This document shows positions 1 to 8,469 of a stretch of DNA of 36,230 bases, in pieces; positions within the stretch are counted from its first letter, which is position 1; each line of letters begins with the position of its first letter. The translations under genes were made by a program, and so were the position numbers. The notes beneath the pieces were generated by a model. The model made no database searches. It was not told where the DNA came from and saw only the letters and a program-made list of their open reading frames with translations. The DNA lies in assembly GCA_021772675.1 (NCBI GenBank), contig JAJFLO010000462.1:1-36230 (forward strand), given 5' to 3'. The DNA comes from Verrucomicrobiota bacterium (GTDB lineage Bacteria > Verrucomicrobiota > Lentisphaeria > JABSQK01 > JAJFLO01).

Positions 1-104
1 TCGGCTCAGGTCGATGAAATAGCTGCCTAATCGTTGAGTAATCCACTTATTGCAGTATTTTTTAAAGTCGTGGTATGTCTTCGTCGCATCAATGGATAAA
101 AAAG

Positions 105-138
105 TGTAAAATAAAAAAGAGACGCTATGAAGCGTCCC
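105..138 (-). terminator. Possible minus-strand terminator hairpin
   Basis: GACGCT (121-126) pairs perfectly with AGCGTC (131-136) across a 4-nt loop. Read on the minus strand, the stem is followed by a TCTTTTTTATTTT tract, the layout of a Rho-independent terminator. No minus-strand gene lies immediately to its right, so what it would terminate is unclear. Confidence 0.35.
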
Positions 139-191
139 AAAAATTATAAGTAAGAAGTGAAAATTATGGGGGGAATATATACGTTTTACTG

Positions 192-208
192 TTTATGCCT
201 GGCATAAA
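192..208. promoter_or_regulatory. 17-bp perfect palindrome, possible operator
   Basis: TTTATGCC and GGCATAAA flank a single central T, giving a perfect 8+1+8 dyad. It lies about 230 bp upstream of the FIST/histidine-kinase operon. The size and symmetry suit a homodimeric repressor or activator site, but only one copy was seen and no regulator gene is adjacent. Confidence 0.3.
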
Positions 209-441
209 TCTTATCTCTTAATGTCATTGATTTGGAGTTCAATTGCAACACGCTCACATCCAAATTAATTTTTGCAAATGGACTCTTATTTCATAGGTAT
301 TATTGAATAATTTCAAGGATACTCTATTTTTTAAAACATCAAATCTGGATTAAAATGAATTGATACGTTACGCCATTTTGAAAGTTAATCATGATATATC
401 AAAATACATGAAGGTTTGGGTATTGAAAGGAAAATAATTAT

Positions 442-1581
442 ATGAATATCAAACAATATATCTCTTACGTTTCAAATTCCTGGACACCCGTATTACCAGA
501 AAAAGCCATTGACACAGTTCAGCTCATTATGATTTTTGGCGACCGGGAAAGAATTGAAGAAGGCGGTTTATTTCAATTAGTCAAATCAGTGTATCCGAAC
601 TCACATATCATCGGATGTACTACAGCAGGTGAAATCTGTGAAACAAACGTTTTTGACAATACCTTAGTTTTAACGGCAATTGAATTTGACGATACGCAAT
701 TGAAGGCAGCTAAAATAACTCTCAATTTAGCAGAAACAAGTTATGATGCGGGGATACAGTTGGGGAAATCATTGATGGCTGATGACCTAAAGCATGTATT
801 TGTCCTTTCAGATGGTCTTCATGTCAATGGAAGTAAACTTGTTGACGGATTATCCAGCATGTTACCCTGTCATATAACCATTACAGGAGGATTGTCCGCC
901 GATCGGGACCAGTTTCAAAAAACACTGGTTATTCTTGACGATGAACCAATGTCAAGTACCATTGCGGCTATAGGTTTTTGTGGTAATAAGCTGACAATCG
1001 GTCATGGCTGTCTTGGCGGTTGGGATTCGTTTGGACCTGAGCGATTGGTTACAAAATCTAAGGGAAATGTTTTATTTGAACTGGATGGTAAATCTGCACT
1101 TGATTTGTATAAAACGTACCTTGGAGGGCATGCAAAAAATTTGCCGGCATCTGGTCTTCTTTTTCCTCTGTCTGTAAGGTTAAATAGTGATGAAACAGGA
1201 GTGGTTAGAACAATTCTATCTGTAGATGAAAATAAGCAAAGTCTCACATTTGCCGGAGATATTCCCGAAGGATCTCTTGCACGATTGATGAAGGCAAATT
1301 TTAACAGACTTATAGATGGTGCTGCTGGGGCTGCAACGCGAAGTTGTGAGTCTATTAAGCAGTCAAAGGCAGATTTAGCAATTTTGATAAGTTGTGTCGG
1401 TCGAAAAATGGTACTCAAACAACGAATTGAGGAGGAAATTGAAGCGGTTCGTGATGTTTTAGGAAGTAAGACGGTATTTACCGGTTTTTATTCCTATGGT
1501 GAGATATCTCCTTTTATGCCCAATGTAAAATGTGAATTGCATAACCAAACTATGACTATTACAACAATTTCAGAAGACTAA
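442..1581 (+). CDS. FIST-domain sensor protein
   Basis: This 379-residue soluble protein has no signal peptide or membrane segment. It matches FIST N plus FIST C architecture: an N-terminal half with GCTTAGEI near residues 58-65 and a C-terminal half ending in a FTGFYSYGEISP stretch near residues 350-361, both hallmarks of the family. FIST domains are predicted ligand-binding sensory modules, often linked to amino-acid sensing, and occur fused or adjacent to kinases, cyclases and chemoreceptors. The ATG is preceded by a good AAAGGA Shine-Dalgarno. The stop is 3 bp before the hybrid kinase start, so the two are very probably co-transcribed and translationally coupled. Inference: this protein binds a small ligand and controls the kinase. 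The family call is firm; the ligand is unknown. Confidence 0.9.
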   Translation: MNIKQYISYVSNSWTPVLPEKAIDTVQLIMIFGDRERIEEGGLFQLVKSVYPNSHIIGCTTAGEICETNVFDNTLVLTAIEFDDTQLKAAKITLNLAETSYDAGIQLGKSLMADDLKHVFVLSDGLHVNGSKLVDGLSSMLPCHITITGGLSADRDQFQKTLVILDDEPMSSTIAAIGFCGNKLTIGHGCLGGWDSFGPERLVTKSKGNVLFELDGKSALDLYKTYLGGHAKNLPASGLLFPLSVRLNSDETGVVRTILSVDENKQSLTFAGDIPEGSLARLMKANFNRLIDGAAGAATRSCESIKQSKADLAILISCVGRKMVLKQRIEEEIEAVRDVLGSKTVFTGFYSYGEISPFMPNVKCELHNQTMTITTISED

Positions 1582-1584
1582 TCA

Positions 1585-3636
1585 ATGAACCTAACTCACT
1601 CTCTCTTAAAACGTCAACTTAAACAATGTTTTGGCGAATTGGATGAAATTCCGGAGGATTTGCAGCGTTTTATGGGATCTGTCAATGCTGCTTATTTAGA
1701 ATTCGATAATGATCGAGAAATGCTGGAACGATCTCTCGAATTGAGTTCTCAGGAACTTTTAAAGGCAAATAGCGAGATGAGAGGGGTTTTAGCTGCGTTT
1801 CCAGATTTGTTTATTTGGGTGGATCAGGATGGGTGGATTCTGGATTGTAAAGGTGGTGGCGGTAGTAAAGATTATTGTATCTCCATGAAAGCACTAATCG
1901 GAAAACGAGTTCAGGACATTCCGGGTAAATCAGTAAGTATCAAATTTGTTGAAGTTTTACAAAAGCTAAAAAGTTCAAAAGAGACAACCAATCTAGAATA
2001 CTCAATAACTATAGATGGAACTGAACAATATTATGAAGCACGAGCTTTACCTATATTAAATCAGTTTCTCATCATTATTCGTAATATAACGGACAGGAAA
2101 ATTGTTGAAAGGAAAATTGATGAGCAGCACCTATTTCTAAAAAAAATAATCGATCTTAATCCGAATCTAATTTTCGCCACCGACAAACAAGGTCAATTTA
2201 CATTGGTTAACCGATCTGTCGGAGAATTGTTTGGCCAACCAGTTGAAAAAATAATTGGAAAGGTTGACGTAGATTTTAATATTAACGAAGCAATCGTAGA
2301 GCGTTTTCGAAACGATGATCGTGAAGTCATTGAGTTAAAAACTGAAAAGTTAATAAATGAAGAACAAGTGACAACCAAAGATGGGCGAACATTTTGGTTT
2401 CAAACAATTAAATGTCCTATTTTTGATGATAAAGGTGATGTTGATCAAGTTCTTAGTGTTGCTACAGATATTACTGAGCGAAAGAAAACTGAAGGTGAAT
2501 TGAATAAATCTCAAAAATTAGAATCTGTGGGACAATTGGCAGGAGGTATTGCCCACAATTTCAATAATTTACTTACGGTAATTCTTGGGAACGTCTCGTT
2601 GGCAACAAATTATCTATCGCCAGATAGTGAATCGTTTGAGCTTCTTACCAATGCTGAAAATGCGATTCATAGCGCGAAAAGTCTGACGCAACAGCTGTTG
2701 ACATTTGCGAAAGGTGGAGCACCAATTCGAAAAGTGACTCCAACAGCGGAACTTATTAAAGAAACAACAGATTTTACTTTAAGTGGATCCAAAATTCGAT
2801 GCAAGTTAAATATATCCGAAGACGTTTCTCCCGTTAATGTTGATCCAGGGCAAATTAGTCAAGTCATTCAAAATTTGATCATCAATGCTGATCAGGCAAT
2901 GGAAAATGGCGGTTCGATAACAATTGAAGGACAGAATGTAAAGGAAATCCCTATGGGTGACGGAAAACGGAATCATGGGGAATACGTGAAAATCGTTGTT
3001 AGTGATATGGGTACAGGAATATCAAAAGAAAATTTATCTAAGATATTTGATCCATTTTTCACAACCAAAAATGAGGGCCAGGGTCTAGGGTTGGCCACTG
3101 TCTACTCGATAATAAAAAATCACGCGGGTTATGTTGATGTAAGCTCTAAAGAAAATGCCGGAACTAAATTTATCATTTATTTGCCGGTAGCGTGTCAGTC
3201 TTCAGGCGAATCCATAGTGAAACTAAAGACGCGTCCTAAGACATCTGTAAATGCGAAAATTAATGTATTAATTATGGATGACGATCCTTTTGTGCTTAAA
3301 ATTGCCCGGAAAACTTTGGAAGCTTTGGGTTATGTCGTAAAAACAGCCAAAGATGGGGCAGACGTAATTAGTTCTTATAAAAAGCTGATGAATTCTGCCG
3401 AAAGTATTGATGTTGTTATTTTGGATTTAACCATCCAGGGTGGAATGGGAGGTATTGAAGCGAATGATGAATTAAAAAAGATTGATCCCAATGTAAAAGC
3501 AGTGGTTTCGAGCGGATACTCTGGTGATCTTATTATGTCAAATTATAATGATTACGGATTTTCGGGAGTATTAAGTAAACCGTATAATATGGCTGAAATG
3601 AATATGACGATACAAGGATTAGTTCGGGCAAATTGA
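1585..3636 (+). CDS. Hybrid sensor histidine kinase (PAS-PAS-HisKA-HATPase-REC)
   Basis: This 683-residue protein appears cytoplasmic, with no clear membrane segments. Order of domains: a short N-terminal helical region (about 1-60), PAS 1 (about 65-170), PAS 2 (about 180-305, ending in the VATDITERKKTE PAC signature), HisKA with the H-box around His324 (GGIAHNFNNLL), HATPase_c with the N box (NLIINADQAM), G1 (DMGTGI) and G2 (GQGLGLATVYSI), and a C-terminal receiver. The receiver has acidic residues at 565-567, phospho-acceptor Asp614 and conserved Lys665. All catalytic motifs look intact. It should autophosphorylate at His324 and pass phosphate to Asp614; no output domain or separate regulator lies nearby, so the next partner (an Hpt protein or regulator) is elsewhere. 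Its start is 3 bp after the FIST gene stop, which makes the FIST protein the likely input partner. Confidence 0.94.
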   Translation: MNLTHSLLKRQLKQCFGELDEIPEDLQRFMGSVNAAYLEFDNDREMLERSLELSSQELLKANSEMRGVLAAFPDLFIWVDQDGWILDCKGGGGSKDYCISMKALIGKRVQDIPGKSVSIKFVEVLQKLKSSKETTNLEYSITIDGTEQYYEARALPILNQFLIIIRNITDRKIVERKIDEQHLFLKKIIDLNPNLIFATDKQGQFTLVNRSVGELFGQPVEKIIGKVDVDFNINEAIVERFRNDDREVIELKTEKLINEEQVTTKDGRTFWFQTIKCPIFDDKGDVDQVLSVATDITERKKTEGELNKSQKLESVGQLAGGIAHNFNNLLTVILGNVSLATNYLSPDSESFELLTNAENAIHSAKSLTQQLLTFAKGGAPIRKVTPTAELIKETTDFTLSGSKIRCKLNISEDVSPVNVDPGQISQVIQNLIINADQAMENGGSITIEGQNVKEIPMGDGKRNHGEYVKIVVSDMGTGISKENLSKIFDPFFTTKNEGQGLGLATVYSIIKNHAGYVDVSSKENAGTKFIIYLPVACQSSGESIVKLKTRPKTSVNAKINVLIMDDDPFVLKIARKTLEALGYVVKTAKDGADVISSYKKLMNSAESIDVVILDLTIQGGMGGIEANDELKKIDPNVKAVVSSGYSGDLIMSNYNDYGFSGVLSKPYNMAEMNMTIQGLVRAN

Positions 3637-3660
3637 TTATTTTTTAGAATCTACTTTACT

Positions 3661-3840
3661 TAACCTGAATAATTCATCAGTATTCTGCTGCGAGCCCTAA
3701 TCTCTGCTCAAATAAGCCGATTAACTCAATTTTACAACTCAGTGGATGAAAATTCACTTGCATTGTGAAATTTTCTCTAATCAATTTATTATGAGCGAGT
3801 TAAGTGTTCTCGCGACGAATCGCATGAATTAATCAGGTTA
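3661..3840. repeat. Palindromic MITE-like element, group A copy 1
   Basis: The ends are an imperfect inverted repeat: the left TAACCTGAATAATTCATC matches the reverse complement of the right end (GATGAATTAATCAGGTTA-like) with about two mismatches in 19. It starts and ends with TA. The ends match those of the group A element at 15838-16019. Length is 180 bp against 182 bp for the other copy. The interior is more diverged than the termini, so this is probably an older copy. No ORF lies inside it. Confidence 0.7.
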
Positions 3841-3945
3841 GTGATTGCGTCATGCACCAAAATATTCGTAATCATAAACTATCTTAAGTTTTGCTTTGTA
3901 CTAATTCTGAAATGTAGCAAGTTAGCGGTTAACTCTCGCTTAATG

Positions 3946-4036
3946 TATACCGACTGCCATCAGGTTTTCGACAGGTTTCTGGAAAACTGTTGCCTGGAAT
4001 GACAAACGAATGTCGAAAAACCTACTGCTTGCAGTA
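3946..4036. repeat. 91-bp palindromic repeat, group F copy 1
   Basis: This is a near-identical dispersed repeat of 11313-11403. The arms GGTTTTCGACA and TGTCGAAAAACC form an inverted repeat around a core containing CCTGGAATGACAAACGAA, and the outer ends (TATAC and GCAGTATA) are also roughly inverted. The two copies share most bases over 91 bp with no length change. It would fold as one hairpin in DNA or RNA. Confidence 0.8.
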
Positions 4037-4074
4037 TAGTTAAGTTAAGAATTATGGATTAGTTTGGAGTTTTT

Positions 4075-4109
4075 CCTTCAGGCGGGTTTCTATAAATGCC
4101 TCCCGAAGG
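4075..4109. other. Stem-loop between repeats and radical SAM gene
   Basis: CCTTCAGGCGG (4075-4085) pairs with CCTCCCGAAGG (4099-4109) with two mismatches and a 13-nt loop. No T-run follows on either strand, so it is not a classical intrinsic terminator. It could be a decayed repeat end or an RNA structure in the leader of the downstream gene. Confidence 0.4.
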
Positions 4110-4390
4110 CGGAATTTTAAACTTAAAAAACAGACAAGGAGCGTGAAAAGCCCTCAACTTGATGGTATTGAGCTTTCACTACCTATATTTAGCCGTGTGC
4201 CATTCAATTTTGAATGAATTCATCTCTTGCTAATAGTTATAAAATTAATATAGTTAGGTAACCCTATTGTTTGGCTTCGGTGAATCGTTAGTGGAACTTA
4301 TCAGTTGGGCTTATTTAACCAACTACATTAGGTCGAGCTAATGTTATTAAATTAGATCTCAATAGCATAAATCCCACTTGGGAGTAGATT

Positions 4391-5701
4391 TTGAAATTAA
4401 AAGATTACATTTTTGAGGTCGCGCCTAAGGCTGTTTTGTATGAGCTATCACGCCGAAAATTATTAACACCACCTAACCCCCTTACGTTGACTTTTTCCGT
4501 TACGGCCGCATGCCAAAGTCGATGCAAAACCTGTAATATTGGTAATGTGTATTTAGCCAATCCTAAAATTGCCAAGAATAATCTCACGTTAGATGAGATC
4601 GAAAAAGTATTTTCATCTTTAGGACAAATTTATTTTTTCAATATTTCAGGGGGCGAGCCATTTATGCGCGCGGAATTAGCTGAAATAGTACGGCTTGCAG
4701 CAATTCACTTAAAACCAAGATTAATTCACATACCTACAAATGCGCTTTCCCCTAGTTTTATTGATAAAATTACCCGGAAGATTCTGGTTTATATGGACAA
4801 ATATTTGCCAAAATCAGTTCCAATTTCGATAAAACCTTCTATTGACGGAATTGGTGATATGCATGATTATGTACGTGGGGTAAAAGGAAACTTTAAAAAG
4901 TTAGAGAAGACCATTGATGTTCTATTAGCAATCCGAAAGGAGAATCCGAGATTGCATGTTGACCTTGGAACAGTTATTTCAAATTTTAATATCCATCATT
5001 TAGATGATATTGAAGATTGGGTTCATTCACGTGGCATCGAATCTTATCGCCATGAAATTGCCGAACAGCGCTCCGAATTTCATAATTGTGGGGATCCAAT
5101 TACTCCGCCTCCTGATGTTTATGAGAAGCTAACCGAACGATTCATTAATAAGATAAACCATAATATTAAAAATAAAGCATTTCTGACTCGAACAACTGAA
5201 GCGGTTCGTGTCGTGTACTATGACCTTGCAGTGCAAATATTGAAACAACGTAAGCAGGTCACGCCATGTTTTGGAGGCATCTCAAATATTCACATGAATT
5301 ATAATGGCGAAATATGGCCGTGTTGTGTGTTGGGCGACGACCAAACATTCGGCAATGTAAGGGATTTTGATTATGATATTCAAGCGCTCTTAAGAGCGGA
5401 TAAAACACAACAGTCTCGTCAATATATAGCGGATGGTCATTGCGCGTGTCCCTTAGCGAATCAATGGCTGAATAATGTACTTTTAACTCCTAGACATATG
5501 TTAAAAGCACTATATACATTATTCATTCGTTTTCCATTTGCGAAACAGGAAAGTAAAGAACGTGAAGTAAAAAAAATTAATCCAGCTGATGTTAAAGTTT
5601 CTATAAAGGGAACATCAAAACGTGCAGCGATTGTCATGCATAAACTGGGTACAATCCCTGAACCTGAAGAGGTTGAAATTCCTGAAATTGAAAATGTTTG
5701 A
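4391..5701 (+). CDS. Radical SAM enzyme with SPASM-like C-terminal cysteines
   Basis: This 436-residue protein uses a TTG start, chosen because GGAG sits 6 bp upstream and the frame begins there. Residues 41-48 hold the CxxxCxxC [4Fe-4S] motif (Cys41, Cys45, Cys48), followed by the SAM-binding GGEP motif near residue 92. The C-terminal third has more cysteines (CFGG, NGEIWPCC, GHCACP), resembling a SPASM-type auxiliary cluster domain. Such enzymes generate a 5'-deoxyadenosyl radical and modify peptides, sugars or lipids. A hydrophobic patch (LTPRHMLKALYTLFIRF) follows the SPASM region, and the tail is charged. No precursor peptide or partner was found beside it, and it converges on gcvT with a 21-bp gap. 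The substrate is unknown. Confidence 0.88.
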   Translation: MKLKDYIFEVAPKAVLYELSRRKLLTPPNPLTLTFSVTAACQSRCKTCNIGNVYLANPKIAKNNLTLDEIEKVFSSLGQIYFFNISGGEPFMRAELAEIVRLAAIHLKPRLIHIPTNALSPSFIDKITRKILVYMDKYLPKSVPISIKPSIDGIGDMHDYVRGVKGNFKKLEKTIDVLLAIRKENPRLHVDLGTVISNFNIHHLDDIEDWVHSRGIESYRHEIAEQRSEFHNCGDPITPPPDVYEKLTERFINKINHNIKNKAFLTRTTEAVRVVYYDLAVQILKQRKQVTPCFGGISNIHMNYNGEIWPCCVLGDDQTFGNVRDFDYDIQALLRADKTQQSRQYIADGHCACPLANQWLNNVLLTPRHMLKALYTLFIRFPFAKQESKEREVKKINPADVKVSIKGTSKRAAIVMHKLGTIPEPEEVEIPEIENV

Positions 5702-5722
5702 CACACAGCTTTGAGGATAAAT

Positions 5723-6817
5723 TTACAGCTTATTTCGGACAGTACCATCTTTGTAAAAGGGTAGATCAACGATAGTTCCGCTAATTCTTTTATTGCCCAA
5801 ACTTACATAAAGTTTATCACCTGTTCCGATATCAAATCGAGTTGTAAACCCTAATGCGATAGAACATCTAAGTGACGGAGAGAATGAACCGGATGTAACG
5901 ATCCCGATTTCCGTATTCTCCTCCAAAAATAGAACTTCATCATGGCGAACGGCCCGACGACTGTCAAAGACAATCCCAATAAGTTTTTTTGAGGGTGATT
6001 CCAATAATAATTCTTTGCCTGTGAAATCATGATTTATGTTCAAAATTTTGCTAAAACCTGCTTCAATAGGCGTTGTTTCTTCATCTAGTTCATGCCCATA
6101 AAGAGGATAACCCACTTCTAATCTCAGTGTATCGCGCGCGCCCAATCCTGCTGGCTTTAGGATGTCCTTTTGCGTCAAGTAATGCCATAGTTCCTCCCCA
6201 TACTCTTTGTGGACGTAAAGTTCATATCCTAATTCTCCGGTATATCCAGTTCTGGAAATTAAACAATTGATATTGTTTATCGAAACATTTGAGAATTTGA
6301 AGTATCGCGGTAGTAACTCTGTTGATAATCCTAAATCGACAAGATGCTCAGCAGATTTTGGACCCTGAATATCCAACTTTACAGTAGAGCCTGATTCATC
6401 AGAAAACGATGTTCCGGTAGATAAATGTTTTTTGACTAACTCAGCGTCTTTATGAATTGTTGCACCATTTACAACAATATAATATTCATCATTAGCTAGG
6501 CGATATACAATGATGTCATCATTTACAGTCCCTTTTGGTGTCAACAGGAAATTATAACGGCAGCTTCCAATAGGCTGGTTTCCTGCCAGACGTGGGAGTA
6601 ATTTATCCAAATCAGCGCTAGCATTTGCGCCTTTGATTCGGAATTGGCCCATATGACTACAGTCGAAAATTGATACATGCTGCCTGGTATGATTATGTTC
6701 ATTCAGGATACCAGATTGATATTGAACAGGCATATTCCAACCGCCAAATGGGACCATTTTGGCTCCAGCCTTAATATGAATTCGTTCAAGGGGAACCGAT
6801 TTTAAGTTTTCAGACAT
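5723..6817 (-). CDS. gcvT: Aminomethyltransferase (glycine cleavage T protein)
   Basis: This 364-residue protein has the normal length for GcvT. It takes the aminomethyl group from lipoylated H protein and passes it to tetrahydrofolate, releasing ammonia and giving 5,10-methylene-THF in the cytoplasm. Family landmarks include GGWNMPVQY near residue 26, SIFDCSHMGQF near 49-59, RTGYTGELGYE, GLGARDTLRLEVGYPLYG and the C-terminal LPFYKDGTVRNKL. Start is ATG. No gcvH, gcvP or lpd is present in the window, so the rest of the system must lie elsewhere or the protein is a stand-alone folate-dependent family member. It faces the radical SAM gene tail-to-tail and is divergent from the phosphoesterase across about 200 bp. 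Confidence 0.93.
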   Translation of the reverse strand: MSENLKSVPLERIHIKAGAKMVPFGGWNMPVQYQSGILNEHNHTRQHVSIFDCSHMGQFRIKGANASADLDKLLPRLAGNQPIGSCRYNFLLTPKGTVNDDIIVYRLANDEYYIVVNGATIHKDAELVKKHLSTGTSFSDESGSTVKLDIQGPKSAEHLVDLGLSTELLPRYFKFSNVSINNINCLISRTGYTGELGYELYVHKEYGEELWHYLTQKDILKPAGLGARDTLRLEVGYPLYGHELDEETTPIEAGFSKILNINHDFTGKELLLESPSKKLIGIVFDSRRAVRHDEVLFLEENTEIGIVTSGSFSPSLRCSIALGFTTRFDIGTGDKLYVSLGNKRISGTIVDLPFYKDGTVRNKL

Positions 6818-6959
6818 ACTATCCAGAATAAAGATTCCTATAAGGATTTTAATTTAACTAGCACAAGCTCTATAATAAAGAATAAGTTAACGGTTATACA
6901 ACTTTATAATTTTAAATTCAAAAATTGATAGATTAAGTTAGACTATAAATAAATTAGAC

Positions 6960-6987
6960 GAGATGATTGTAAAAGTCATAACATCTC
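6960..6987. other. Small hairpin upstream of the phosphoesterase gene
   Basis: GAGATG (6960-6965) and CATCTC (6982-6987) are perfect complements about 30 bp before the ATG at 7019. It could be a leader RNA hairpin or an operator in the divergent promoter region shared with gcvT. A 6-bp stem can occur by chance. Confidence 0.25.
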
Positions 6988-7018
6988 TAAAAGCTAACTT
7001 GATTGAGAACCTGTAACT

Positions 7019-7801
7019 ATGGCAAAATGCATTGTTCAAATCAGTGATTTTCATTTGCCGGATAATCCTCAAGAATGTCATGAAGGGATTTCCGCTTATA
7101 ATAATTTTGTCGGAATTTTAGAGTATATCCGCAAACATTATTACAACTGTGATTATATAATCATAACGGGAGACCTGGCGCATACGGCGTCAAAATGTGC
7201 GTATTTGCAGATTCGAGAATTACTGGGGGATTTTCTACCTCGTTGTCGGTTGATTCCCGGCAATCATGACTGCCGGGATAATTTAAGGCAGGTATTTCAA
7301 AAGGTTATTCCTGATTCTTCAGGACCGATAAATTTTGCTATGTCTGTGGGGAATTGGCGTTTGGTTGGTTTAGATTCACTAATCCAGGGGGATGTAGGTG
7401 GTAGAATCGGTGATGATCAATTGCAGTGGCTTGAAAATGAACTTTATACCAATAAAACAAAAAATTTTATGTTATTTGTCCATCATCCACCCATTGTTAT
7501 GGGAAGTCCCTGGCTGGATGGCATTGGATTGTATGATCGGAGTAAGCTTATTCCAATAATTAACGAATCATCTCAGGTTAAGGTCATTTTTGCAGGTCAT
7601 GCTCACCAAGAGTATGAGGGGTTGATTCGCAATGTGCCAGTGCGCGTTATTCCGTCCACGAGTTTACAATTTACACCTAAAACCAATTCTCCAACATATG
7701 ATGATTTGCCACCAGGTTTTAGGGTAATAGAACTTAATGAAACCACATTCAGCGACAAAATTATTAGGTTAGAAAATCTTTTGCAGAGAATTAATCCATA
7801 A
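7019..7801 (+). CDS. CpdA/Icc-like metallophosphoesterase
   Basis: This 260-residue soluble protein carries the full calcineurin-like dimetal motif set: SDFH (Asp8, His10 region), GDLAH, PGNHDCR, VHHPP and GHAHQEYEG. The order and spacing fit the class III phosphodiesterases that include CpdA (3',5'-cAMP phosphodiesterase). The LDSLIQGDVGGRIGDDQLQWLE stretch is also typical of that branch. cAMP is a plausible substrate, but relatives hydrolyse other phosphodiesters and no cyclase or CRP gene lies in the window. Start is ATG; no strong Shine-Dalgarno is visible. It is flanked by divergent gcvT and a convergent FHA gene, so it is probably monocistronic. Confidence 0.85.
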   Translation: MAKCIVQISDFHLPDNPQECHEGISAYNNFVGILEYIRKHYYNCDYIIITGDLAHTASKCAYLQIRELLGDFLPRCRLIPGNHDCRDNLRQVFQKVIPDSSGPINFAMSVGNWRLVGLDSLIQGDVGGRIGDDQLQWLENELYTNKTKNFMLFVHHPPIVMGSPWLDGIGLYDRSKLIPIINESSQVKVIFAGHAHQEYEGLIRNVPVRVIPSTSLQFTPKTNSPTYDDLPPGFRVIELNETTFSDKIIRLENLLQRINP

Positions 7802-7947
7802 CACCATTTGCGCCGAGTTTGTCCCGTAATCAATATTAGCTTCAAAAATGTTTAAGCTTCAAGAGTGATCGAGACAGAGGGTAAGTCTTCCTGATAACCA
7901 AGAATTATTTGCAGAATAATAGAGAGAAGCAGGTAAGGATGCTGTGT

Positions 7948-8400
7948 TTATTTTTTGCGAGTTTCAATTTCAACAAAAACAATTTTGGCTTCACCTATTT
8001 CGATTTGGTCATTGTTTCTTAAAATACATTTGGAAATAGTTATGCTATTAACATAGGTTCCATTTGTACTACCCAGATCTTCAATATAATATTCATCATT
8101 ACGACAAAAGATGCGTGAGTGTTGACGGGAGACATCTTCGAGGGGCAGGTGGAGACCACAATCCGGGCTGCGACCTAATATGATTTCCTCTTTGTTTAGT
8201 TCAAGGCCAAATGGTTCATCCTCAACACCGCTTATTTCTAGATAGGCTTGTTTGATAACTTTTATGTCATCAAGCAACTCTTTTCTGGAAAACGGCATTG
8301 TGTTTTTTAGTTCATCTTCCTGAGAAGCTGAATTTGGAAGCCCGATTTTTGTATGCTCCATAGCCGGATAATTATTTCTAAATTTTGTGCTGTCACTCAT
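7948..8400 (-). CDS. FHA-domain protein
   Basis: A single forkhead-associated domain fills the C-terminal half, with the conserved pattern ILGRSPDCGLHLP, VSRQHSRI and LGSTNGTYVN, all residues needed for phosphothreonine binding. The N-terminal part is charged and without a recognised domain. I chose the ATG at 8400 (MSDSTKF...); an in-frame TTG at 8445 would add 15 residues, and neither has a strong ribosome-binding site. FHA proteins usually act with Ser/Thr kinases or type VI secretion, neither of which is seen here. It is divergent from the large GH42-like gene across a short gap, so the promoters must be nearly back to back. Confidence 0.85.
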   Translation of the reverse strand: MSDSTKFRNNYPAMEHTKIGLPNSASQEDELKNTMPFSRKELLDDIKVIKQAYLEISGVEDEPFGLELNKEEIILGRSPDCGLHLPLEDVSRQHSRIFCRNDEYYIEDLGSTNGTYVNSITISKCILRNNDQIEIGEAKIVFVEIETRKK

Positions 8401-8469
8401 ATATGGACGGTGAGTTTTGGATTTAGGCTTACACGTACTTATCAATACCCATAATATAATGATTTTCTC

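Larger units (their letters stand above)
1..441. other. Left-edge non-coding stretch
   Basis: I see no convincing gene here. A plus-strand frame ends at a TAA at 28-30 after only nine codons, so the tail of a gene beyond the left edge is possible but unprovable. The minus strand is open from 192 to the edge but has no ATG, GTG or TTG start. The stretch holds a short hairpin (121-136), a 17-bp palindrome (192-208) and the leader of the FIST gene, with a purine-rich AAAGGA ribosome-binding site near 426-431. Confidence 0.5.
3637..4390. other. Intergenic stretch with two palindromic elements
   Basis: This 754-bp gap has no supported gene. It carries a 180-bp TA-bounded palindromic element (3661-3840), a 91-bp palindromic repeat (3946-4036) whose second copy is at 11313-11403, a stem-loop at 4075-4109 and an imperfect stem-loop at 4143-4179 (GTGAAA pairing with TTTCAC). 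The last 200 bp should hold the promoter of the radical SAM gene, but no convincing -35/-10 pair could be singled out in the AT-rich sequence. Confidence 0.6.

Noticed and set aside
1-192. Minus-strand open frame (FLSIDATKTYHDF...) running off the left edge
   Set aside because: It has no ATG, GTG or TTG start in its 64 codons, so it is more likely a chance open frame or a relic than a gene start.
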